A stretch of DNA of 64,000 nt from Owenia fusiformis (taxonomy: Eukaryota > Annelida > Polychaeta > Sabellida > Oweniidae). Shown one piece after another: positions 12,601-26,100 of this stretch. The position numbers and the translations under genes are program-made. The notes below the pieces were generated by a model that saw only the letters and a list, made by a program, of their open reading frames with translations, was not told the origin of the DNA and ran no database searches. Each line of letters starts with the position of its first letter. Position 1 is the stretch's first letter. Location of the stretch: positions 10,817,278-10,881,277 of the forward strand of contig CAIIXF020000008.1 of NCBI GenBank assembly GCA_903813345.2. Reading direction: 5' to 3'.

Positions 12601-15600
12601 AAACAGATGAAAGCCAATCCAGCAACTGGAGATGCATTTTATGGATCAGTCAAAACTGTAGGTTTACAAGATTCCTCTAGTAACCAACATATGAGAAAAG
12701 GTGAGTCAAAGAGTATGTAGATATCAGGGGTTGAATATACCAATAGAAAAGAAAAAAGGGGAAAGTGTCAGCAATAGAGACATTATATACTAGAATAACA
12801 AAACAACCAACAAGATACAGGAAGGGTAATCGATCAACCTACCAAGATGTTATGGACATCATAATCGACTTGACCAGAATCTAATTTTTTCATATGATTA
12901 AGATATTTCTCTCAGAGTAGAGAGTTAATAATAGATTTATATTTTCAGGCACTATAGATGATTGGAAGAACCATATGACCGTAGCCCAGAGTGAGGCTGT
13001 AGATGCTTATTACAAAGACAAACTTGGACTTGGACTAACATTTCAGTATGAATAAATGGTCACAGATGACCTGGTAGTTTCAGCCATATGACTAGCCCAG
13101 AGTGAGGCTATAGATGCTTACTACAAGGACAAACTTGAATCACTTTGACTAAAGTTTCAGTATGAATAAATGGTCAGGGTCAAGATTGCAGTAAAAATCC
13201 CATTGACGACCATTATAACGTTTCATTTCATAATATATTCATGGGCACAGATCTAGCTCAGCGAAACAGTGCCCAGTGTTCATTGGAGTCTTGTCTACCT
13301 TGCTGTTACAAAATAAGCATACGGTGACCACACCGTTTTTGAGATAACTGAATCTGGAGAGAGCTACCACCGTAAAGCTACCTGTTTCAGAAAATTATTC
13401 TGCTCTACATAGTCTCAAAAATCACTCCGCCATCTATAAAAATTCTGTTTCTAACCAAACTTGTAAATGTTTCCTGATAGATTAGTACTTACCCTATCGA
13501 AAATAAACCTTGATTCATTTATCAAACACTAGATGGCGCTGCGACGGGACAGAAAAGGAGAAAAGCTTTTTTATACAGAAAACCAAATAACCAACGGTAA
13601 CCGCTAGTATCCCTACTCCGGACTATATTCTCACAGATGACCTGGTAGTTTCAGCCATATGACTAGCCCAGAGTGAGGCTGTAGATGCTTATTACAAAGA
13701 CAAACTCGAATCCACTTGGGATAAAGTTTCAGTATGAATGAACAGAATCATTTAGTTTGAAGTTCAGCAATAAAAAACAGTTACAGAAATGCTCTGTTGA
13801 AAAATGTCTGTATAACTCCAGTTATTCACTTTAGATTGTTATTTTTCTGTGTTTCAAAGATAGATGGTCTTTAATTCATCCCAGCAACAAAGTTGATAGT
13901 TGTAATTTTATCTAATTATTAATTTTATTAATTTATAATGTATAAGTGGTGCAGTATGCATTCACAGATAAAATCTCTTTGTGAATCTGTACCACCACTT
14001 ATGAACCCAAAAACCTTCAAAAAACAAAAGGGTTCATATTTTAACCTCCTGTGTAACTATATCACAAGCCTAGTTGTTAAAACTTCGAAAACATGAAAAT
14101 ACCTTATAGAAGTTTTGATAACAAACAGGTTCTACTTTAAACACATGACATGGTGCCTGATTCAAAGTAATAAATTACATAATCTTAGCTTGTATTCGCG
14201 AATGCAAATAGCAGCTACCGGATTAACCTATTGATTTGCATAAATTAATCCATCAGTTTGAAGCTGCAATAACAACAACCCATTTGTCGACTAACAGTGA
14301 TCGTGTGGCGTTTTATGCCATTGTCACATGATCAAACAAACTTAAAATGTGTTTTGTGTCTATGCACATGCGCCAGGTGTACTTCAGCTATTTACAATTC
14401 CTGCTGCTTTAATACCAGTTTAAATCGTTATTTAGCTCAGCTACTGGGTTTCGGGGCAAGAGCTAACTAACGGGATGCAAGGCAGATACTATTCATATTT
14501 GAATGAGTTTGCTATCAAATTGCAATCAACCCGCTAGCTGGTAGCCGCTATTTTCATTCGCGAATACAAGCTTAATTAAACTGTTTTATCCAGCATAACT
14601 ATAAGAGGGCCCTATAAGAACTTAGAAGGTGACCCTAGACAGATCAACACGACACTATATGTGACTGACTGAAGCAACATATATTATTTAACAAAGTCTC
14701 AAAGTTCAAGTCATTATAGCAAGTACAGTCAGAACATAAGCATACAAACACTTTGAGTTAATAAGTATAGTACATAAGTGCATATACTCCGAAATACACA
14801 ATCACAGATACAAAGAAAACAGCCATAGATGTCATATGAGATAATAAATGGCTGTTTTTTCACATCATTTTTTGATTGGCCAACTCTCAAAAAACTAAAC
14901 AAACTACCGATAAGAGAGGATGACATATTGATAGCATCATATATGAGATCAGGTTAGTTTTTCCATTGTATTTAATATACAAGAACACAAATGTGTACAA
15001 AATGTCCCCACCAATGGGTGATCCCGTCAAATGATGTTGATTGGACATCAGGGTGCAGAGAAAACGTAATTTTACTGAGTGGCTTCACGAAAAAAGCAGC
15101 ATTTTAGGCCACCTTAACAAAGCACATGTGAATCCATATACGATTTCTGAAGTATACAATGAATGATACAAGAAAGACAGTTTTTGATGTACAGGGTGTC
15201 CAATAAATAAGGTGAAAGATATTGTGACTTTCTTAATATTGCACCAATCTTGATGAAATTTTCAGAGTTTGTAGCCCAAACCTTTTTACCTTTATTCTGT
15301 GAATTTAAAGCTTCTTCTATTTGATAGGGTAGAGTTGTGGTTGCTATAGCAACCGAAACAACAAAAAGGTGTACTAATACAATTCGAATCGGAAAAGGAA
15401 GCGAATGCGATTAAAAGGCTAGTCTGGTCCAAGAAAGCAAAAAGCAATGTGAGAATTGGAGAAGACCTACCTGAAGATGCCCGTGCAATTCAAAACCTAG
15501 CCTACAAATTATATACAAAAGAGGCCAAACAACAAAGAAAGAAGGTCAAGTGGGTAGGGGTTAGAGTATATATTGACGGCAATCCAGTAAATATGGACGA

Positions 15601-18600
15601 TATATACAAAGAAATCATCACAAAGAGATTGAACAAAAAATAATTCTTTACCCTTACAGATCAAAATAGACATTAGTTAAGACTGAACTTTTATTCAATT
15701 TACGCAACTATTTTTTTTTTTTAGCGTACAGCAAATCAAATTCTCAACAACTTTTGAGTTAGAATCAAACAGTAAGAATTTATTTAAACCTGCCTCTTTA
15801 ATGTAAGTTCAACGCACTCCTAAAGCTTTTATCTCGACCTCTTATTGAGATGGTAGAATTCCACTATCATCCCAATACGCTCTACGAGCAACATTCTTTA
15901 TATAAGATTTCAGCAAAATTTATTTCAATTAAAATAATAATTAAATGTATAAACCAATGCAAGGGTAACATAACAAATCTGTATAAATGTCAATTAGAAT
16001 AGTATCAGTTAATGTAAAGGGTCTACAGGACAAGGTCAAACGTAAAAAAATATTTACATATATACAAGAAGATAATTTTGACATCGCATTCTTACAAGAA
16101 ACGCACTGCGGAAAAGGGCAAGACAAGAACTGGAAGCAACAATGGGGAGGAGAAGCCTACTTCACAACTACAGCTACAAATTCAGTTGGAGTAGCAACAT
16201 TAATAAACAAAAAATGTATTCCTAACCCTGAAATCATAAACTGTGATATCGACAAAGACGGGAGATTCATCATCATGGACTGCCTCTTAAAAGGCAAACT
16301 CATTACACTGGTAAATGTTTACGGCCACAACCATGACGACAGCAATCTATTTCAAAATATTAAAGAAAAACTAAGAGACAAAAATGAAAACTCAATCATT
16401 ATTGGAGGAGATTTCAATGTCCCATTAGATATATCAAAGGACAAAGAAGGTGGAAGACAAGCTTCACATATCTAAACAAGGGCGCTTATTACAAATATGA
16501 TAGAGGAACACGACCTATGCGATGTATGGCGACAAAAACATCCAAACAGTAGAAAATACACTTGGAACAATCACGACAACACAATTAAATGTAGACTAGA
16601 CTATTTTCTAGTAACTAGAGACATCTACCAACAAACAAAGAATACAGAGATTCTAAATGAAACAATGGTGAAAAGGAAAATTGCTGACCATAGACCAGTA
16701 AAACTTGAACTCAAATTATTAAACCAGAGGAGGGGACCGGGCATCTGGAAACTTAACAACACATTACTCAAAGACAAAGAATATGTAGAAAGCATAAAAG
16801 TAATAATCAACAATGTAGAGCAGAACAATGAAAACCTCAACCCAAATAGTTTATGGGAATTAATCAAATTTAACATTAAAATGGAGACAAGACGCTACGC
16901 AACAGAGAAAAAGAGGAAGAAAAAACAAGAACTAGATATTAAAATTGGCCAAGTAATTATGATTGAACATCAGGAAAACAATAAATCACTCGCCGATCCA
17001 GAAAGACAGAAGTTAACAGACAGAGCTGAAAAAATAAGGAACGAAATAGACTTAATGCAAGAAGAGAAGGCTAAAAGCGCTATCTTTAGAAGTAAATGTC
17101 AATGGGTAGATGAAGGAGAAAAGCCAACAAGATACTTCCTAAATCTTGAAAAACACAATTACATAAACAAAACCATGACAGCCATTGAAGATGAAGAAGG
17201 CGTCCTAATAACAGACCAAAAACAAATAAGTGAGGAACAAGCAAAGTTTTACAGTGAATTATATAAAACAAGAATTGTAGAAACAACTAAATTTGATAAA
17301 GACTTTTTCCCAAAAGGAGAAAACCTGGAACTAAACAAAGATGAAAAACAAAATTGTGAAGGGCATATAACAGCAGATGAATGCAGAAAACAAATTTCAA
17401 ACCTCAAGAACAACAAAACCCCAGGAAGCGATGGACTCTCCAGTGAATTTTATAAAACATTTGTAGATGACATCATAGACCCAATGTGTGCAAGCTTCAA
17501 CTACTCAAAAAATAACAAAGACATGACGATAGAACAAAAAAGAGGAATAATTACTCTAATACCCAAAAAAGGTAAAGATCCAAACAAAATAAAGAACTGG
17601 AGACCCATAACCCTACTTAACAACGACTACAAAATAATGACAAAGGCCATAGCAGAACGCATTAAAAAAGTTCTTTACAAACTTATCAACGTAGACCAGA
17701 CAGGATTTATATCAAACAGATACATAGGTGAGAACATAAGACTATCACTAGATGTAATGGAACACTTGACTCAACAAGGAAAGAATGGCATTATGGCAAC
17801 TATCGACTTCCAAAAGGCATTCGACTCATTGGAGTGGAAATTCATCTATAAAACCTTGAAGTATTTTAATTTTGGCACAGACTTAATAGCCTGGGTTGAA
17901 ACTTTCTACAATGGAATAAACAGCACTATAATAAACAATGGCTTTACATCCAGGTACTTCAACCTTGAAAGAGGTGTACGACAAGGCTGCCCATTGAGTC
18001 CTTACATATTCATCCTATGTGCAGAAGTTCTTAGCAATGCTACACGGAAGACAGACAAAATAAAAGGTATCAATCTAACAGAAAACGAAGAACTCAGAAT
18101 CTCGCAATATGCAGATGATACCTGCTTGTTCCTTAAAGACGCCTCATATTTAGAAAATGCACTAGATCTTTTTAATAAATTTGAGATGATATCAGGACTT
18201 AAAATCAATAAAGAAAAGACAACAGTAGTTACCATTGGAAAAGACAACCAGATAAACAAACAAAAGACACAGAGAATATGCACAAATATTGGAGTGAATC
18301 TAGAAGAAAAGGAGATTAACCTCCTAGGCTTAACAATACCGATAGATGGAAGAAACATAGAAGAAATCAACTATAGCAAACCAATCAGGACTATACTAAG
18401 ATTAGCACAAATATGGAAGCAAAGAAATCTATCCCTGATGGGTAAAATCGTGGTTATAAAGTCACTACTTTTATCACAGTTAACATATCCAATGTCAGTG
18501 TTAAAAGCACCAACAGCTGAAATGACCAAAGAACTAGAAAGAATACTATTTGATTTTATATGGGACGGAAAACCGGACAAAATAGCAAGAAAAACATTAA

Positions 18601-20072
18601 GAGGGGGAATACCTTATGGAGGTCTTGAAATGACGCATATTCCATCACTTGCTAATAAATTAAAACTCAAATGGATTAAAAAATTAACGGACGACAACAT
18701 AAAAAGTAAGTGGAAAATACTCTGGCAACAGCAGTTTGAAGATATCAGAGAACATGCATGGGAATACAACCTCAGAGAAATCAATCCGATGATTGCCAGC
18801 AACATCAAACTTACAGCAGCAAGGGACGTATTCAATGCATGGTGTGCAATACATTATAAGGAGTACAAGGACATCCATACACCCGAAAACCAGATAATTT
18901 GGAACAATAGACATGTACAAAATAGAAGAGAGACCTTATATATAGAGGGGTGGAAATCCAAAGGGATAATATATATCAAACAGTTGTATGAGGACAATCA
19001 ATTAATCCCGTACCAAGCACTGAAAAGGAAATTTGATTTAATAAACACAACATTCATTCAATGGTACCACATCATACACAGCATACCAGCTGAATGGAGA
19101 AACCAAATAAAAACACCGAGAAGGACCGAGACAGAAACTGATGTGAAAGAAAAATCCATTTCTATAAAGGAACTACAAACAATGACGAATAAGGATACAT
19201 ATAACATACTAATAAAAAGCCACACTGAAGAACCAATAAAACAACAACAACTATGGGAAAAGGCGATAGACAACACAAATATAAACTGGAAAAGCAACTA
19301 CTGTAGAATATACATAACAACAAAGGAAACAAAACTGAGATATTTCCAATATAGAATATTACTTCGAACAATATTTTCAACAAAATGCTACACAATATGA
19401 AAATCAAAACAAGCCCACAATGTGAATTGTGTAAAGAAGACAAACAGGATACCATCGAACATGGACTATACGAATGTATAGCTGTCAAACCATTCATAGA
19501 GATGGTCACCCAACTGTGTCAAATACAAAACCTGACAAGAGCAAAATACTTCCTAGGAGAGAACACCAGTTTGGGAGAAAACCTGACGCTACTCTTGGTT
19601 AAACACTACATCTATCTCAACAAATTAGACAATAAACCACCAAATATGACAGGCCTCAAGAAATATGTTGAAGCCCAGGAAATCATAAGCAGAAGCAATG
19701 CAGAGAAGAATAACAAGTTAGAAGCCCATGACAAAGCATGGAAAACTGCTCAAAAGATTTCAAGCAGTAAATAAAAACATTGTAGATCCCTTTACAACAT
19801 ATAGTAAACAGCATCAAAATAGGATATGAAAGCACACCCCTTGCATTGGTTTTACATACACTTTATTCTTGCTCATTTTTTTATCAATCAACAATCAACA
19901 ACAATTGCAATTTTATTCAACATTCATTTAGTCAACATACATTTACAACATAACTATAAGTGTATTTTTTTGTCTACGTAAATTTTATTTATATTATTAA
20001 TTGCATTACATTTACATGTACATATTTATATTTACATATACATGTACATAAGTAAGAATGAAGGAATAAAAA

Positions 20073-20107
<35 letters not shown>

Positions 20108-23100
20108 TGGGGCAAGTTTGTTTATGTCACAACTTTCCAAAACATATTTATTCTTTCTGATAGCTTTATTCATACTCCCAGGTCTATTACTACCACAAAT
20201 ACAATATAATAACAAGGCACAGACGTGAACAATATTGTACCTAAAACACAGCATTGTGGTCTTGTTGACCAAGAAAGCAAGATGGCCGCAGAAAAGTTAA
20301 TCAGCTCTAGAACTTATCACTGTGTAACATATGTAAAAATTTGAACGGTTTGGCTGGAAACCTGTAGACAAGCCTCGATAAACAAGATTTTAGGACGGAA
20401 AATCTAAAATGGCAGCCTTAACATTTACCCAGAATGCCCAAAAACTAATCAGTTCTTGACGTTGATATGTAGAAACATCCCTGAAAATTTCAGATGAATC
20501 CCTCAAATGGTTTGGCTGAAAACCTGTAGACAAGTCTTGAAAGTGAAGATTTTAGGACAGAAAATCCAAAATGGCCACCTTAAAATTTATCCAGAATGCC
20601 CAAAAACTAATCAGTTCTTGATGTTGATATGTAGAAACATCCCTGAAAATTTCAGATGAATCCCTCAAATGGTTTGGATGGAAACCTGTAGACAAGTCTT
20701 GAAAGTGAAGATTTTAGGACGGAAAATCCAAAATGGCCACCTTAAAATTTACCCAGAATGCCTAAAAACTAATCAGTTCTTGACGTTGATATGTAGAAAC
20801 ATCCCTGAAAATTTCAGATGAATCCCTCAAATGGTTTGGCTGGAAACCTGTAGACAAGTCTTGAAAGTGAAGATTTTAGGACGGAAAATCCAAAATGGCC
20901 ACCTTAAAATTTACCCAGAATGCCCAAAAACTAATCAGTTCTTGACGTTGATATGTAGAAACAACCCTGAAAATTTCAGATGAAACCCTCAAATGGTTTG
21001 GCTGGAAACCTGTAGACAAGTCTTGAAAGTGAAGATTTTAGGACGGAAAATCTAAAATGGCCACCTTAAAATTTACCCAGAATGCCCAAAAACTAATCAG
21101 TTCTTGACGTTGATATGTAGAATCATCCCTGAAAATTTCAGATGAATCCCTCAAATGGTTTGGCTGGAAACCTGTAGACAAGTCTTGAAAGTGAAGATTT
21201 TAGGACGGAAAATCCAAAATGGCCACCTTAGAATTTACCCAGAATACCGAAAAACTAATCAGTTCTAGATTCTCATACTTAGAACTAGCCCTGAAAATTT
21301 GAAATTGTCCCGTGGAACAGTAAGCCTGAAAACGCATAGACAAGACGTTACAAACAAGATTTTAGGACAGAAAAATCCAAATTGGCCGACAATAAAAAGT
21401 TATGAGTTTTTGCTGATTTCTTTTTATAAAATTATCACATACAACTACTGTTAACAGTTACATAAGCTTTTACAACACAGGACACCTGAAATTATTTATA
21501 AAGCTACTAAATAGTTAAAGTATGAAAACTTAAAAACACCATTCTGACATGAAACAAAGTATTATCACTCGCTAACTTTTCTTAAGACATTCAAAATGGC
21601 TGCCATGACTGAGCTAACAGGTCAAAAACCTAATCAGATGTAAAATGAAGTGATTTGAACAAGATGTTAAAGTTTTAAAAGTAACTGAGAAGCCATTTTT
21701 CTAAAAGTTTGCAGACAAGGATTTTAGCATTTGACTTCAAAATAGCCGACAGGAAGTAGGTATTGAGTCGAAATTTTCTGTACCACATCTGTATGTACTC
21801 ATAAGTTATCCCTGAAAATTTGAAGATGGTATCTCGTGCGGTTAAGGACAATAATGTCGTACATACAGACAGACAGACATATGGACAGACGCACCTAGGA
21901 TGACAATATAGCCCCACACTATGTGGCGGGGACATAAAAAGCTATAAAACTTTGAAACAGGTTTCAAAACCAATGAGAATTCTTGTCTTTAACCAGCTCT
22001 TTCTCATAAAAAATATGAAATATAAATTCTTTGAAAAAATGCAAGCTGCTATTGTACATCTTTCCACCATACATTAGGACAATTCAGCAACTAGTATTTG
22101 AGTTATACCAATGGATGGACAGAGAGACAGGCAGATAGATGATGGGCTTCACTATATCCCTAGCAAACTTCATTCGTTGAGATAACAAATGGTGAAACGA
22201 GATAGAACATAGTTTGATTTGATGTTCACATTATTGAATTCATATATCTTGTTTTAGGAACTCATTGGACAGCTGAACTTGTGGACTTGGTGAGACACAA
22301 TGGTGACACAGATGCCATCAAAGCACATATTCATCAAAGATTTCATTGCCTAGAAATATCAAACAAAGGTACAGTCTATTACTAAACAGCATTCTTTACC
22401 ATTCTTAAAATACAAGGAAATTCATTCATATGATTTGGTATAAAACATTATGTCATAGCTTTACTTATTCAGGCCTGATTATATTATAATCTGAACAAGT
22501 GTTTGATACAGGGGTTGCCAGTTTAGTAAATGGGGAAAATAGCCTTTTAACGCTTGATACAGAGGTAACAGTATGAAGAAAAACACCAAGTGGTCTCAAT
22601 CATCATAAAAATCCAGAATCTTGAGGATGCAAAATACATTGAAATCAGAACACGTCCTAATCTGAAAGCTTTTAACTGGTCCCAATGGCATTCAGATAAG
22701 ACATATGAACAACCTGAGATAATGGATGTCAGAGAATCTGAAATACTCTTCATAGAAGATTCAAGTAATTTTGTATACATGTACTGTATACACGTATGCT
22801 ATCGATCAATGTTATGTTTAAACTTTAGCATGGAGAGGGGAGACTAATGTACTTGAAGATGAGGCAGATGGTAGCTGTTATGATGAAGTACAGAAGATGC
22901 AGTCTCCAAGACTACTGGTAACTCATCAACAAACTTCATTCATGCCTGATGGGGTCCTCCAGGGTAAATGCAAGGTATAGAATGTAGATGCATTGTTTAT
23001 ATGGTTTCCTAAATTCCTATACATGTACTTGTTATTTCTCAGATCAAGAATCTCACTGTGATGATTCAAATGAGACTCAAAAACATAAGTCTCAATGTGG

Positions 23101-26100
23101 TTTTTAATGATACAATAAGTAATAGATTCCTTCTTGAACCTCTTGAATCCCAGGCTCTCAAATTAGTTTGGAACCAAAGAATTTTTTATTATTGTCACCT
23201 TTTGACATTTAACAACATACGTGTACATGAACATTGTACATATACAACAGGTGGTGCTCAATTTAGTGAAATCAGATGGCAGAGATAATTTCTACACATT
23301 TTAAAACATACTTTGAATAGATTGGATGAAAATTGTTCAAATTAGAGCAATTTTAGTGAAAGAATTTATGACAGATTATTTTGTCACAATAGGTTTCAAG
23401 GTCATTTCTGAGGTGACGAGAAATTTTGTCACTCTGTAGAAGTTAAGCAGAGAATCAGATCTAGCAAGCAAGAAAACAAAAACATTCTTTCCATTTTAGA
23501 ATATTTTTGTTTCATGTCATTCCTTGTCATGTCTATTTTCTAAAAATCCTAAAAATGCATAATACTATCTTCCAGGAATACTAAAGATTCATACGATAAA
23601 GTATCATTTTTCTAGCTTTATGGTTACCATTTTTATAATTTTGAAGAACTTTAACCCATTTCCCCCATCATTGCACTTTGAATCCTTAATAACTCGACAA
23701 ATTTATAACATATCACAGATCTTTTGAGATATTTTAATTGATATCACAAGGAATGACTTGGTTGGCCAATTGTAAATGTTGCTTGCAATTTTGTAACCAC
23801 CTATAAATCTGATTGTCTTTGATTGTAATCCTCTTCTTTTTAGACAATTCTTGTGTTACGAAACCCAAAGTCTGTGATAGTCAGCAACACTTTTATGTAC
23901 AATGCTTTTGGAACAGCCTTTACTGAGCCAATTACAGTTGATATGATGATGAACTCGCAGATGAGAAATGATGGAGAAAAAGGTAAGATTTTTAACGATC
24001 AATAACATGGAATAGTCCATGGTATGAAAAGTCAGGGACAATTTATAAATTAAAGTAGCACTCTATCAATTACTGATAATATATCATGTATTTATTTAAA
24101 GCATACTTGGCTTAAATACTTCAGACTTATGAGGCAAATTTTGGCTTTCATTGCAGGGGTCAATTTTTACAGCTTTTGAGTTACAAGCAGCTTTTTTTAG
24201 CAGTTCATCTACACAAGAAAACTACTTTGCTAATATTGAAACATGGACATACTCACATAAGACATATGATAAAATAAACCAATAAACATGTCATGAAGTC
24301 TTGAAAGTCACACAAAATCTCATCTTAATCATGTAGGTGGAATTTTCTTTTTAGTGGGATGTGGTACATGGCTTCAGCATGTTGAATCTTGGATGAAGGT
24401 TAAAGATCAACTGAAAGACAAGCTATTAATAATTTTCTATGAAGATATGATCAAGGTACCTACTTTATGAAAAATTAATGACAATTTATCTTTATGTTAT
24501 TCAATCGATCAGATCACTCCTTTTCTGTTCCTTATAACTCAACAATGGATGCTCTTTGGTATTTAAAGATGTTAATTTAAGAGCAAAAAAGGCTCCAAAA
24601 CTTAATGAAATATGTAGTTTGGATGTTCATTTATGTCTGTGGATTATATTTTATACCACAAACACTTTATAAATACCTGAAATTTGCAATAAAAGTGCCC
24701 AAAACTTGTTGTTTCGAAATTCCCCATTTTTCCTGTATTGCGCTAGTCACATGACCATTACGCGTAGCAGGCAATGTACAGATATTACAGTACATATAAT
24801 ATGTTCAATATGGCAAACATCAGCGATTCTGATTCCCGGGTTTGGGAAATGGCTATATAAATCGGCGAGAGGGTGTAATTTGAATGAAGACAATTTAAGG
24901 AGGGGAAATCTGGGCTTTCAATAGCAGGGGGCGAGTGTCCGAAATCACCGTTTGTTTTCGATATTTCGCCGTTTGTTAGAAGTCAAATATTGTCTAAGTT
25001 TTGGGGGGAAATTTAAAGTCGTCTATAGCCTATCCTTTATTTTATTCAGCGATCTTGTTTTGCACTTCCTTGTCTATGATTTGTAACTCAATTTCGAACT
25101 GCAATGGAACTCACTATATTTCGTAAAGATCACATGATCTCATTATAGTAGTTAACAACGGAGTAATTTTTACCCGTTTGGGCTATGCATTTTAGATCAC
25201 TGTCTGACCACTGTCATGTGCATGATAATTCAAATTCCAACCTTTGGTATAATCAGAGTTGTTTTTCCACTGGACATGCAGTTACATGTATGATTGATAT
25301 AACTCTGTCCAAACAGCCACACTACAGTCTTTCCAATGGGTGTAAAATTGTGTTAATCAGTTAAAGGCCCCATATAAAATTTATCCACTTTGGCTTATAT
25401 TGTTGTTTTATCCAATGTTATCAAAGTGTGAAATGTGAAACTTTTCATGAATTTCAAAAATGTTTTTTGAAGGACTTTTTGTTCAAAATATCGTGAATTT
25501 ATTTAAAACTAACTTTTAGAGGTCACACTTATCCTTTAAAGCGATAATTCACACCGATGCATAGCACGATTCATCCTCACTTGTTTTTTTGCCGACAAAA
25601 TTAAAAAAATTGGTTGATAGATAAGCGAGCAATGAATTTATCCATGCATGAAAGTGGTTCAGGGAAAGATGCATTTCAAAATTTTAATTCTCATAGAAAC
25701 CAATGGTAAAATAATATTAAAAACATAATATATTCATCCCTTTAACCTGGTAGCAGTCAACATTGGTTTATTTTTTAAGTTTAGCATATTTAGAAAAGAT
25801 TGACATTGAAAAATATTGCCACCTAAGTGATGTCACGATGTGGTCACTTAGGTTGAAAATATTTTCGATATGCTAAATCATTGAATTTGCACATTAGATA
25901 TAACATTTTATTTTTAACATAGTGTGTCCGTTGTTCAATCTTTATATTGGTGTTAAAAAGATATAGAGGTTCTTATATGAGTACCTGTGCGAGATCGTCC
26001 ATTCTTGATGAGCTTTGATAATTCTTCTTTATCTCGTCGCAGACGAGATAAAGAAACATTATCAAAGCGAATGTCGTAGGAATTATGAATGTAGTTTCGC

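Larger units (their letters stand above)
15356..20105 (+). mobile_element. L1/Tx1-like LINE, nearly full ORF2, 5'-truncated
   Basis: Order: end of ORF1 (to 15,643), a 340-bp spacer, ORF2 (15,987-19,774), a 3' UTR and a run of about 28 A (20,077-20,105). ORF2 has an apurinic endonuclease, reverse transcriptase and a C-terminal CxxC...H...C motif. One stop codon and one frameshift break it. It lies in intron 1 of SULT copy B, in the SULT orientation and antisense to CDC23. The 5' limit is set by the MITE fragment ending near 15,355; no clear target duplication was found. Confidence 0.85.

Noticed and set aside
16625-19509. Several minus-strand frames of 66-122 codons
   Set aside because: They are antisense shadows of the LINE ORF2; the plus frame carries the RT and endonuclease motifs.
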